From the NCBI GenBank assembly GCA_020434085.1, contig JAGRBM010000499.1, forward strand, positions 1 to 13,228: DNA of 13,228 nucleotides, written 5' to 3'. The stretch comes from Chrysiogenia bacterium. GTDB taxonomy: Bacteria > JAGRBM01. The position numbers and the translations under genes were made by a program. A model generated the notes under the pieces. It was not told the DNA's origin, did not search any database, and saw only the letters and a program-made list of their open reading frames with translations. Within the stretch, counting starts at the first letter, position 1. Each line of letters begins with the position of its first letter. Shown here piece after piece: positions 1 to 6,196 of the stretch.

Positions 1-13
1 GAACAGAAACGAC

Positions 14-86
14 GTAGGGGCGGGGTCTACCCGCCCTTTACTCCATACCGGTACATCCGATGGGGGCGAGTAGACCTCGCCCCTAC
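14..86. repeat. Inverted-repeat element with GTAGGGGCG ends
   Basis: The arms at 14-36 and 62-86 are near-perfect reverse complements: both begin GTAGGGGCG when read inward, with about three mismatches over 23 bases, and enclose about 25 bases. Each arm also has short internal G-rich/C-rich complementarity. It lies just beyond the 3' end of the serine-hydrolase gene. This looks like a dispersed intergenic palindrome (MITE- or REP-like) with no coding capacity. No second copy is seen in this window, so calling it dispersed rests on resemblance to GTAGGGGCG-ended repeats known in other genomes. Confidence 0.55.
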
Positions 87-96
87 ATTAAGACAG

Positions 97-111
97 GAGA
101 CCGAAGGTCTC
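97..111 (-). terminator. Possible weak terminator hairpin of the serine hydrolase gene
   Basis: GAGACC (97-102) and GGTCTC (106-111) form a 6-bp stem around a 3-nt loop and overlap the hydrolase stop codon (110-112, minus strand). The downstream minus-strand sequence is only mildly T-rich (CTGTCTTAATG). Termination here is therefore uncertain; the larger palindrome at 14-86 could do the job instead. Confidence 0.3.
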
Positions 112-1342
112 ACCCCATCCGGTCGGCCGCTTTGAGCGCCGCGCGGCCGATGCGCATGATGCGCAGGTCGCCCCACGGTGATCCCGTGCCGCTGTTGACC
201 GTGAGCGCCACCGAGAGGTTGCGTTCGGGACAGGCCCAGCCGCCCGAGCCACCGAAGCCGAAGTGGCCGAAGGACCTGGGCGGGCGCCGCGCGAGCACGA
301 AGGGCTGGTGGTAGCCGAGGCGCCAGTTCATGGGCACCGGGATCACGCGGTCCACGGTCTTGATGTGGCGGCGCGTGGCTTCCTGCAGGGTTTCTTCGGA
401 GAGGATGCGCACGCCATCGATCTGGCCGCCACCGGCAAGGGCGGCGTACATCTTGGCAAGCGAGCGGGCCGTGAAGGCGCCGTTTACCGCCGGCATGGAT
501 GCGCGCAGCGACTCGGGGGTGTTGAGGCTCCGGGGATTGAAGCCCGGGGCCATCATGGCGTCGGCAAAGGAACGGGTGTCGTATTTGATACCCACCTTCT
601 CGGCGAGCTTCATGCCCTTGCGCGCGCGAGCGATCATCTTCGCGCGGTCGTTCTTCTTGTTCTTGTTTTCGCCCGACTTCTTCGCACCGAAGGGATCGCC
701 GCCCATGAGGAGCTCGGCCACGCGCGGGTGGTGCTCGTCGGGCACGCCGACAAAGAGGCCATCCAGCGAGAGCGGCACGGCCAGCTCGTCCTGCACGATC
801 TGCGCGAAGGTGCGCCCGTCACCGGCCACGCGGCGAATGACCTCGCCCACGAGCCAGCCGTAGGTCATGGCGTGGTAAGTGCTCGCCTTCGTCGGCGCGC
901 GCGGCGGGGTGCGCTGCGCCAGGCGGCGGGTCATCTCTTCCCAGTCGTTTAACTGATCGGCGTGGTCGATGAGGCTGCGCACGTCGTAGAGGTTGGCGGT
1001 GTGGGTCAGAAGATGCCGGACCGTGATCGCGTCCTTGCCGCCCTCGGCGAACTCCGGCCAGTGCTTTGCGACCGGATCGTCGTAACCGAGCAGTCCGCGG
1101 TCGACCATCATGTGCAGCAGCGTGGCGGTCACGCCCTTGGTCGTCGAGAACGAGATCGAGAGCGTGTCCTGCTCCCAGGGATTTCCCGCGCGGTCGCGCC
1201 GCCCGCCCCAGACGTCCACGACTTTTCGCCCCTTGTGGTAGACGCTCACGGCGGCTCCGCCGTGGGTCTGCTCGAGTTGCTCGGCCAGTACCTTGGCAAC
1301 CTGGCCGTAGCCCTTCTCCACCGTTCCCTGCACTCGCTCCAT
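110..1342 (-). CDS. Serine hydrolase / beta-lactamase-related family protein (EstB/LipL-like)
   Basis: This 410-residue protein has the class C beta-lactamase fold (Beta-lactamase family PF00144). The nucleophile motif is S66-T-T-K69, the tyrosine box is around Y156 (Y-H-A-M-T-Y-G-W), and the third box is H360-F-G-F-G-G. These match esterase/lipase members (EstB-like) rather than true resistance enzymes, so an esterase or peptidase acting on small esters is the likely role; the substrate is unknown. There is no clear signal peptide, which points to the cytoplasm. A lysine-rich low-complexity insert lies around residues 220-245. The ATG at 1342 has a strong Shine-Dalgarno sequence (AAAGGAG, 7 nt spacing). 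The gene is divergent from an RhlG-like dehydrogenase, and each promoter has a copy of the same operator-like dyad, so co-regulation is likely. Family assignment is firm; precise function is not. Confidence 0.9.
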   Translation of the reverse strand: MERVQGTVEKGYGQVAKVLAEQLEQTHGGAAVSVYHKGRKVVDVWGGRRDRAGNPWEQDTLSISFSTTKGVTATLLHMMVDRGLLGYDDPVAKHWPEFAEGGKDAITVRHLLTHTANLYDVRSLIDHADQLNDWEEMTRRLAQRTPPRAPTKASTYHAMTYGWLVGEVIRRVAGDGRTFAQIVQDELAVPLSLDGLFVGVPDEHHPRVAELLMGGDPFGAKKSGENKNKKNDRAKMIARARKGMKLAEKVGIKYDTRSFADAMMAPGFNPRSLNTPESLRASMPAVNGAFTARSLAKMYAALAGGGQIDGVRILSEETLQEATRRHIKTVDRVIPVPMNWRLGYHQPFVLARRPPRSFGHFGFGGSGGWACPERNLSVALTVNSGTGSPWGDLRIMRIGRAALKAADRMG

Positions 1343-1367
1343 GACACGCTCCTTTCGGATCGCTCGC

Positions 1368-1393
1368 CTTAGCTGAACATCCGTTCAGTTAAG
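1368..1393. promoter_or_regulatory. Operator-like dyad, copy 1 (TetR-type)
   Basis: The core is a perfect CTGAAC-N4-GTTCAG dyad at 1373-1388. After one mismatch it extends through CTTA/TAAG to a 26-bp palindrome with two unpaired bases on each side of the centre. The inner TGAAC-N4-GTTCA pattern recurs at 1470-1483. Size and symmetry fit a TetR/AcrR-family operator, and its position over the predicted start site of the minus-strand promoter fits repression. No regulator gene is in the window. Confidence 0.55.
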
Positions 1394-1421
1394 TATGAGA
1401 GAGCGGGGCGCGGCGCGTCAA
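1392..1421 (-). promoter_or_regulatory. Candidate promoter of the serine hydrolase gene
   Basis: On the minus strand, TTGACG (1421-1416) is separated by 18 nt from CATACT (1397-1392), a 4/6 match to the -10 consensus. The predicted start site falls at about 1385, inside the dyad at 1368-1393, which is where a repressor would block initiation. The call is by eye. Confidence 0.45.
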
Positions 1422-1437
1422 ATACCGAATTCCGCGC

Positions 1438-1466
1438 TTGACGCCCCCCTGGAGGGGGAATAGCCT
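1438..1466 (+). promoter_or_regulatory. Candidate promoter of the SDR gene
   Basis: TTGACG (1438-1443) and TAGCCT (1461-1466) are 17 nt apart. The -10 match is weak (3/6). The predicted start at about 1473 falls inside the second dyad, mirroring the layout on the other side. Confidence 0.35.
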
Positions 1467-1469
1467 CGC

Positions 1470-1483
1470 TGAACACTTGTTCA
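1470..1483. promoter_or_regulatory. Operator-like dyad, copy 2 (TetR-type)
   Basis: TGAACACTTGTTCA has 6-bp arms (TGAACA/TGTTCA) around 2 nt. It shares TGAAC-N4-GTTCA with the dyad at 1373-1388. It lies 26 nt upstream of the SDR start codon, over the predicted transcription start. The two copies are about 97 bp apart centre to centre, one per divergent promoter. Confidence 0.5.
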
Positions 1484-1508
1484 CTGACAGGTGAGAGGGG
1501 GAACTCCC

Positions 1509-2279
1509 ATGAAGAATCTGTTCAACATCGAGGGGAAAGTGGCGCTCGTAACCGGCGGCTCGCGCGGGATCGGCGCCATGATCGCGCGCGGCTTTGTCGA
1601 AAACGGGGTGAAGACCTACATCAGCTCGCGCAAGGCCGAGGTCTGCGACGAAGTGGCTAAAGAACTCTCGGCGCACGGCCAGTGTATTTCCCTGCCGGCC
1701 GATCTTGCCACCATGGAGGGGGTCGAGTCCCTCGCCGCCGCGCTCGGCGAGAAGGAAAGCAGGCTCGACATTCTGGTCAACAACGCCGGCGCCAACTGGG
1801 GCGCGGGCATCGAGCAGTTCCCCGAGTCGGGCTGGGACAAGGTGATGGACCTCAACGTGAAGTCCCCCTTCTTCCTCACGCAGAAACTCCTGCCCGCCCT
1901 CAAGAAGGCCGGCACCCACGAGAGCCCCGCGCGCGTCATCAACATTGCCTCGGTCGACGGGATGCACGCCCCCTCGCTCGAGACCTACTCCTATTCCTCC
2001 AGCAAGGCAGCGCTCATCCTGCTGACCAAGACGCTTGCCAAGCGCCTGGCCCGCGACCACATCAACGTCAACGCGGTCGCGCCCGGCCCCTTCGAGAGCA
2101 AGATGATGGAAGCCACCCTGAACTCGGCGCGCGATGCAATCGTCAGCGCCGTGCCCCGAAAGCGCATCGGCGAGCCCGGCGACATGGCCGGCGTGGCGAT
2201 CTATCTCTCGGCCCCGGCAAGCAGCTACGTCACCGGCGCAGTGATCCCGGTGGACGGGGGGATGGTGACGTGTCTGTAG
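1509..2279 (+). CDS. Short-chain dehydrogenase/reductase, RhlG-like
   Basis: This 256-residue classical SDR has the dinucleotide-binding motif TGGSRGIG at 15-22, N91-N-A-G, N116, and a catalytic set S148, Y162 and K166 (Y-S-S-S-K), with a P-V-D-G-G end typical of FabG-type enzymes. R19 after the glycine motif and R41 just after the second strand suggest NADPH preference. From memory the sequence resembles Pseudomonas RhlG (NADPH-dependent beta-ketoacyl reductase) along its length, so reduction of a 3-oxoacyl or similar carbonyl substrate is plausible. The start is set at the ATG at 1509, 7 nt after a GAGAGGGGG purine tract; an in-frame GTG at 1491 would add six residues but has no ribosome binding site. 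The gene is divergent from a serine hydrolase, with matching dyads in both promoters. The class is certain; the substrate is inferred. Confidence 0.92.
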   Translation: MKNLFNIEGKVALVTGGSRGIGAMIARGFVENGVKTYISSRKAEVCDEVAKELSAHGQCISLPADLATMEGVESLAAALGEKESRLDILVNNAGANWGAGIEQFPESGWDKVMDLNVKSPFFLTQKLLPALKKAGTHESPARVINIASVDGMHAPSLETYSYSSSKAALILLTKTLAKRLARDHINVNAVAPGPFESKMMEATLNSARDAIVSAVPRKRIGEPGDMAGVAIYLSAPASSYVTGAVIPVDGGMVTCL

Positions 2280-2309
2280 CCATCTCCTGACTCGACTTTT
2301 CAAGGCATT

Positions 2310-2390
2310 GTCATTCTGAGGGACGCAAAGCGTCCCGAAGAATCGCGTCCACGCCGCCTCCACGCGATCCTTCGCTCTGCTCAGGATGAC
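2310..2390. repeat. Palindromic intergenic repeat (GTCATtCTGAG family), copy A
   Basis: The element runs from GTCATTCTGAG to CTCAGGATGAC. Its outer arms pair imperfectly, and an inner perfect hairpin GGGACGC-AAA-GCGTCCC lies at 2320-2336. It belongs to the same family as the elements at 8788-8906 and 9006-9076 (shared GTCAT[T/C]C[T/C]GAG ends and GAAGAATC/AGGGATC inner boxes). It has no ORF of its own. It lies between the SDR and MFS genes and may act as a transcript stabiliser or terminator. Confidence 0.7.
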
Positions 2391-2431
2391 AGGATACGGG
2401 GAACTCAATTTCCCAGACTCTTTCGAATGGA

Positions 2432-2469
2432 GACCGACGGAAACCGCGCTTCGCTCCGGTCGGGATGAC
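2432..2469. repeat. Partial copy of the GTCAT palindromic repeat
   Basis: Read on the minus strand, the segment begins GTCATCCCGACCGGAGCGAAG, close to the left arm of the 8788-8906 element, but a full opposite arm is missing; only short GACCG/CGGTC complementarity remains. It is probably a truncated or decayed copy in tandem with the full element at 2310-2390. The rest of the intergenic stretch 2280-2530 shows nothing else recognisable. Confidence 0.45.
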
Positions 2470-2530
2470 GGGTGAAGCCTGCATTCCACCCTCCCCCTGA
2501 AAGCGAAAGCGCGCTAGTCTCCCACCACTC

Positions 2531-3892
2531 ATGAAGAGCGACCCCAAAGACACGCCCGGGCCGCTGGGGCTCTCGCGCTACCAGTGGCGCGTGCTCATTG
2601 CCGCTTGGCTGGGCTGGGGGCTCAACATCTTCTGCGCCCTGCTCTTCAACTACGTGGCGGCGCTGTGCCTGCCCGACCTGCTGGGGCTCTCCGAGTCCGA
2701 CCCGGCCTTCAAGGGGACCATCGCCCAGTGGACGGGCTATCTCACGGCCGAGCTGCTGCTGGGATGGGCCATCGGCGGGATCATCTTCGGCAAACTTACC
2801 GACCGCATCGGGCGCACGCGCACGCTCGTCTTCACCATGATTACCTATTCGCTGGCGACCGGCGCGTGCGCGCTGGCGCCGAACATCTGGACCCTGGCGA
2901 TTCTGCGCGCGGTGGCGAGCCTTGGCATCGGCGGCGAGTGGGCGGCGGGCGCCTCGCTCGTGGCCGAGACCGTGCCGGATGAAAAACGCGTGCTCAGTGG
3001 CTCGCTGCTCTACACAAGTTCGCCGCTGGGGCTGCTACTCGCCACCTGGGTCACCGACCTCGTGCTTTCGAAAATCGGTGCCACAGCGGGAGATCCCACG
3101 CTGGCCTGGCGCGTGGTATTCGCGACGGGGCTCGTTCCGATTCTCGCCGCCATCTGGGTGGCGCGCACGGTCAAGGAACCCACCGAGTGGAAGCCCGCCG
3201 AGCAGAGCGGCCTGGTGCGCGAGCTCTTCACCCCCGAGCTTCGCAAGACCAGCATCGGCGCCCTGGCCATGTCGGGCCTCTCCCTGGTGACGTGGTGGAC
3301 CTACAGCGCGTTCATCCCGACCATCGCGCGCTTTCTGGCCGACGACGTCGTGCCGCTGCCGCCGCCCGGAGAGCTCGCCCAGCTCAAGGTCGCCTTCGCC
3401 ACCCGCGCGAGCGCCCTGTTCAACTTCAGCGGCTTCGTCGGCACGCTGCTCACCATCCCGGCCGCCATCTACCTGGGGCGCCGCCTCATGTTCGTGAGCT
3501 ACTTCGCCGTCTCCAGCGCGCTGCTCTGGTGCGCCTTTGCCCTGCCGCTTGATCCCCACACCCGCATCAGCGTGCTGGGGCTCTCCGGGCTCACGGTGTT
3601 CGGGATCTTCGGGGCCTTTCCGTTTTATCTGCCCGAGCTCTACCCCATGCGCCTTCGCGGCACTGGCGCGGGCTTTACCTACAACACCGGCCGCGTGCTC
3701 ACGGCCGTGGGTCCCTTCGTCGTGGGCGAGATCGCCCGCGCCGGCGTCGACCCGGTTGCGGTCCTGCAGTGGGTGGCAATCGTGCCGGTTGTTTCGATCG
3801 GCTTCGTGCTGGGCGGATTCGTGCGCGAGACGCGCGGGCAGGACCTGGCGGCGCTGGAAGCGCTCGGCGAAAACATCAGCGTACAAAAGTGA
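2531..3892 (+). CDS. MFS transporter (metabolite:H+ symporter type)
   Basis: This 453-residue polytopic inner-membrane protein has about 12 hydrophobic segments. The MFS signature between TM2 and TM3 is G87-K-L-T-D-R-I-G-R-T-R97. A second conserved block, R126 to E146 (A-S-L-G-I-G-G-E-W then V-A-E), resembles the sugar-porter and aromatic-acid/metabolite:H+ symporter branches, as does L367-P-E-L-Y-P with the following R-G-T-G-A-G. The likely role is proton-coupled uptake or export of a small organic acid or sugar; the substrate cannot be read from sequence. The start codon ATG at 2531 has no clear Shine-Dalgarno sequence, so the N-terminus is less sure. It follows the SDR gene on the same strand but is separated by 251 bp of repeats, so it is probably a separate transcript. 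A perfect hairpin overlaps its stop codon. Confidence 0.9.
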   Translation: MKSDPKDTPGPLGLSRYQWRVLIAAWLGWGLNIFCALLFNYVAALCLPDLLGLSESDPAFKGTIAQWTGYLTAELLLGWAIGGIIFGKLTDRIGRTRTLVFTMITYSLATGACALAPNIWTLAILRAVASLGIGGEWAAGASLVAETVPDEKRVLSGSLLYTSSPLGLLLATWVTDLVLSKIGATAGDPTLAWRVVFATGLVPILAAIWVARTVKEPTEWKPAEQSGLVRELFTPELRKTSIGALAMSGLSLVTWWTYSAFIPTIARFLADDVVPLPPPGELAQLKVAFATRASALFNFSGFVGTLLTIPAAIYLGRRLMFVSYFAVSSALLWCAFALPLDPHTRISVLGLSGLTVFGIFGAFPFYLPELYPMRLRGTGAGFTYNTGRVLTAVGPFVVGEIARAGVDPVAVLQWVAIVPVVSIGFVLGGFVRETRGQDLAALEALGENISVQK

Positions 3893-3930
3893 AGGCTCTC
3901 GGCGGCCGGGGGGTAAAACCGAGAGCCTTC
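3891..3930 (+). terminator. Perfect 12-bp hairpin at the MFS stop codon
   Basis: GAAGGCTCTCGG (3891-3902) and CCGAGAGCCTTC (3919-3930) are exact reverse complements around a 16-nt G-rich loop. The left arm starts inside the TGA stop codon (3890-3892). There is no downstream T tract on either strand, so it is not a textbook intrinsic terminator; transcript 3'-end protection or termination without a U-tract are alternatives. Confidence 0.5.
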
Positions 3931-3989
3931 GTAACCAGCCGGAAGGTGCGTTAGGGTGCACCCGACCCGGACTGATCGAGGACGGTATT

Positions 3990-4427
3990 TCAGGCGGCGC
4001 GTTGCTCCTCGGATGGCGCCGCGTTTGCTCCCGCCATTGCGGGAGCGACCTGCGCGCTGGCCTCGAGTTCGACCACGTAGTCGACCCCGCGGCGCGCTTC
4101 GGCGATGATGCGGAAGCTGCCATGGCCGCCGCGTTCGAGTTCGAAGCTTCCTTCTTCTTCACCCTTGTCGGGCATGCGCACCTGCATGAGGCCGCGGCGC
4201 TGCACCGCTTCGCGAAGGGCGGCGACGATGGCCACCTTCCGCGCCAGGGACTCGTCGTCTTTCACAGGGGCCGAGCCGCGCGCCCGCATTCGCGAGGGCG
4301 CCTTGCGCATCTGCAGCAGAGGCAGGGCGACCCACAGGCCGATCAGGGAAATGGCAACGCCGGCAATCAGGATGGTCATCATTGCAGTTGTTCCTTCCAT
4401 GTGCGTTTCCCTTTCCCTGCGCTCCAT
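3990..4427 (-). CDS. Small membrane-anchored protein of unknown function
   Basis: I do not recognise this 145-residue protein. It has a single N-terminal hydrophobic segment (about residues 17-39), a basic stretch after it (R-K-A-P-S-R-M-R-A-R), and a soluble, mostly charged C-terminal part of about 95 residues ending in an Ala-rich tail. Bitopic topology with a cytoplasmic C-terminus is expected from the positive residues after the membrane segment. Codon use fits the neighbours. Two starts are possible: ATG at 4427, with AAGGGG about 10 nt upstream, or ATG at 4400 after a GGGAAAGGGAAA tract, giving 136 residues; the sequence does not settle it. It lies downstream of the hemolysin III pair on the same strand, but a 223-bp gap suggests its own promoter. 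It is convergent with the MFS gene. Confidence 0.65.
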   Translation of the reverse strand: MERRERETHMEGTTAMMTILIAGVAISLIGLWVALPLLQMRKAPSRMRARGSAPVKDDESLARKVAIVAALREAVQRRGLMQVRMPDKGEEEGSFELERGGHGSFRIIAEARRGVDYVVELEASAQVAPAMAGANAAPSEEQRAA

Positions 4428-4650
4428 TCAGCGGAGCCCCTTGCGCGGCGCGACTTTGCGCTTTGCTTACAGTCTCAGGATACGAAGCAAATCGGAAAAA
4501 TAGCGTGCGCGAAATCACGAAACGCTCGTTTTGAGCCGTAACAAGTGGGGAGAAATGTAAAGGGCTGTAACAAAGCGTGCGCTTTGTCACAAACATGGAG
4601 GTCAAAGCATCTGGCCGGACGGCCAGTCCATATTCAGCGGCGCTGCTCGC
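4428..4650. other. Intergenic region with two short hairpins
   Basis: There is no gene here. Two dyads stand out: ACAAAGCG-TG-CGCTTTGT (4570-4587) and CTGGCCG-GA-CGGCCAG (4611-4626). The second is 24 nt beyond the stop codon of the hemolysin III gene at 4651 and could be a weak terminator for it on the minus strand; neither has a clear T tract. The heptamer GTAACAA occurs twice, at about 4539 and 4568. A promoter for the small membrane protein is expected here, but I see no convincing boxes. Confidence 0.4.
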
Positions 4651-5307
4651 TCACGCGGAGGCCGGCAATACGTAGAGCAGAAGCCCCAGGAAGTGCGTGA
4701 CGCTTCCGGCCAGCACGAACAGGTGCCAGATGGCGTGGTTGTAGGGCAGCCGGTCCCACACGTAGAAGATCACCCCGCCGCTGTAGAATGCGCCGCCGAG
4801 AAACAGCGCCACAATGCCCTCATGGGGAATCGAGGCAACCATGTCCTTGTAGGCCAGCACGCAGAGCCAGCCCATGGCCAGATAGGCTACCAGGGAGAGA
4901 CGCTCGAACCGGTGGATGGCGAAGACTTTCAGCACAATGCCGGCAATCGCCACGCTCCAGACGGCGGCAAAGAGCCAGAGTCCGATGCTCTCTCGCAGAG
5001 ACACCAGGAAGAAGGGGGTGTAGGTTCCCGCAATCAGCAGATAGATCGAAACGTGGTCGAGAATCTTGAACACGTGCTTGGCCCGCGGGTTCGGGATGGC
5101 GTGATAGAGCGTTGAGGACAGATAGAGCAGAAAGAGCGTCGTGCCGTAGATTGCAAAGCTGGTGATCCGCCAGGGATCGCCGTGTTCGGCCGCGCGCACG
5201 ACGACCAGGATAAGGCCGGCAATGCTGAGGGCGGCACCAACGCCGTGGGTGATGGCGTGGGCGATTTCCTCGCCCAGCGTATAGGAGACCTCTTCGCGTG
5301 AGCCCAC
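4651..5307 (-). CDS. Hemolysin III / TrhA (YqfA) family membrane protein, copy 1
   Basis: This is a seven-TM protein of the HlyIII/PAQR-like family (PF03006), 218 residues from the GTG at 5307, the usual family length. Conserved features are H21 in H-G-V-G-A, S64/S65 and H69 in S-S-T-L-Y-H, D84-H85, T95-Y-T-P-F, and H191/H195 in H-A-I-W-H; the serine, aspartate and histidines match the predicted metal-binding/hydrolase-like site of the superfamily. The physiological role of bacterial members is uncertain (membrane energetics homeostasis has been proposed for TrhA); haemolysis is not implied. The GTG start follows GGAGGATTT, matching the arrangement in the adjacent paralogue. The open frame extends further upstream (to 5529), but that extension overlaps copy 2 and looks non-coding. 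It lies 109 bp downstream of copy 2 on the same strand, about 80% identical to it by eye. Confidence 0.9.
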   Translation of the reverse strand: MGSREEVSYTLGEEIAHAITHGVGAALSIAGLILVVVRAAEHGDPWRITSFAIYGTTLFLLYLSSTLYHAIPNPRAKHVFKILDHVSIYLLIAGTYTPFFLVSLRESIGLWLFAAVWSVAIAGIVLKVFAIHRFERLSLVAYLAMGWLCVLAYKDMVASIPHEGIVALFLGGAFYSGGVIFYVWDRLPYNHAIWHLFVLAGSVTHFLGLLLYVLPASA

Positions 5308-5416
5308 AAATCCTCCAGGAGCGAAGCGGACTTGTCGGCTTCGAACTGCGCTCCATTCATAGCTCAAATGTGTGGGGCAGTGGGCAAAAACTTCTCGTTC
5401 ACGCCCGCGGGCACGC

Positions 5417-6097
5417 TCATGCCGAAACAGGCAGCACGTAGAGCAGAATCGCGAAGAAATGCGTGATGCTCCCCGCCAGCACGAACAGGTGCCAGATGGC
5501 GTGGTTGTAGGGCAGCCGGTCCCAGACATAGAAGATCACGCCGCCGCTGTAGAACACGCCGCCCAGAATGAGCAGCACGACGCCCATGTGAGGAAGCGAG
5601 TGGGCCAGGTCCCGGTAGGCGGCCATGCAGATCCAGCCCATGCCCAGATAAGCGACCAGTGAGAGCTTCTTGAAGCGGTGGATCGCAAACACCTTGAGCA
5701 CGATGCCGACGATCGCGATGCTCCACACGGCGCCAAAGAGCACCCAGCCCACCGTGCCCCGCAGGGTCACCAGCAGAAACGGCGTGTAGGTCCCGGCGAT
5801 GAGCAGGTAGATCGACACGTGGTCGAGCACCTTGAAGACGTGCTTGGCCTTCGGCGAGGGGATCGCGTGGTAGAGCGTCGATGACAGGTAGAGCAGGAAG
5901 AGCGTGGCGCCGTAGATGGCGAAACTCGTGATCCGCCAGGGATCGCCGTGGAGCGCCGCAAGGGCGACCATCAGGGTCAGGCCGGCCACGCTTAAAGCGG
6001 CGCCGACGCCGTGGGTGATGGCATGGGCGATTTCTTCGCCGAGGGTATAGGGGGCTTCGGGATGTGCGTCCGGGCGTGCGTGTACAGATGTGCTCAC
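5417..6097 (-). CDS. Hemolysin III / TrhA (YqfA) family membrane protein, copy 2
   Basis: This 226-residue seven-TM protein is of the same HlyIII/PAQR-like family and aligns without gaps to the neighbour at 4651-5307 from Y17-T-L-G-E-E to the C-terminus. The site residues are kept: H29, S72/S73, H77, D92, H199 and H203. The N-terminus is eight residues longer and differs in sequence. The start is GTG at 6097, directly after a strong GGAGGAATC Shine-Dalgarno sequence; using a GTG matches copy 1. It begins 99 bp after the end of the diguanylate cyclase gene on the same strand, so readthrough from the ftsB unit is possible but not shown. Most differences from copy 1 are conservative and lie in TM segments and loops, which suggests both copies are functional. 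Family assignment is firm; function in the cell is unknown. Confidence 0.92.
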   Translation of the reverse strand: MSTSVHARPDAHPEAPYTLGEEIAHAITHGVGAALSVAGLTLMVALAALHGDPWRITSFAIYGATLFLLYLSSTLYHAIPSPKAKHVFKVLDHVSIYLLIAGTYTPFLLVTLRGTVGWVLFGAVWSIAIVGIVLKVFAIHRFKKLSLVAYLGMGWICMAAYRDLAHSLPHMGVVLLILGGVFYSGGVIFYVWDRLPYNHAIWHLFVLAGSITHFFAILLYVLPVSA

Positions 6098-6196
6098 GAT
6101 TCCTCCAAAAGGCGGACCGGTATTGCTGGCTCCGAACAGCAGTCTCTACGTACACGAATGTTAAATCGGATACAAGGCGCAGTGCGCAACAACGGG

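Noticed and set aside
1389-2489. 366-codon minus-strand frame over the SDR gene
   Set aside because: It runs through the SDR gene, the operator region and a palindromic repeat, with low-complexity composition typical of a shadow frame.
3035-4162. 375-codon minus-strand frame over the MFS gene
   Set aside because: It is antisense to a clear transporter and has Arg/Gly/His-rich composition without hydrophobic or domain structure.
5308-5529. N-terminal extension of the hemolysin III copy 1 frame
   Set aside because: The extension is Cys/Arg/Ser-rich, overlaps copy 2 and has no family similarity, while the GTG at 5307 has a strong ribosome binding site and matches the start used by the paralogue.
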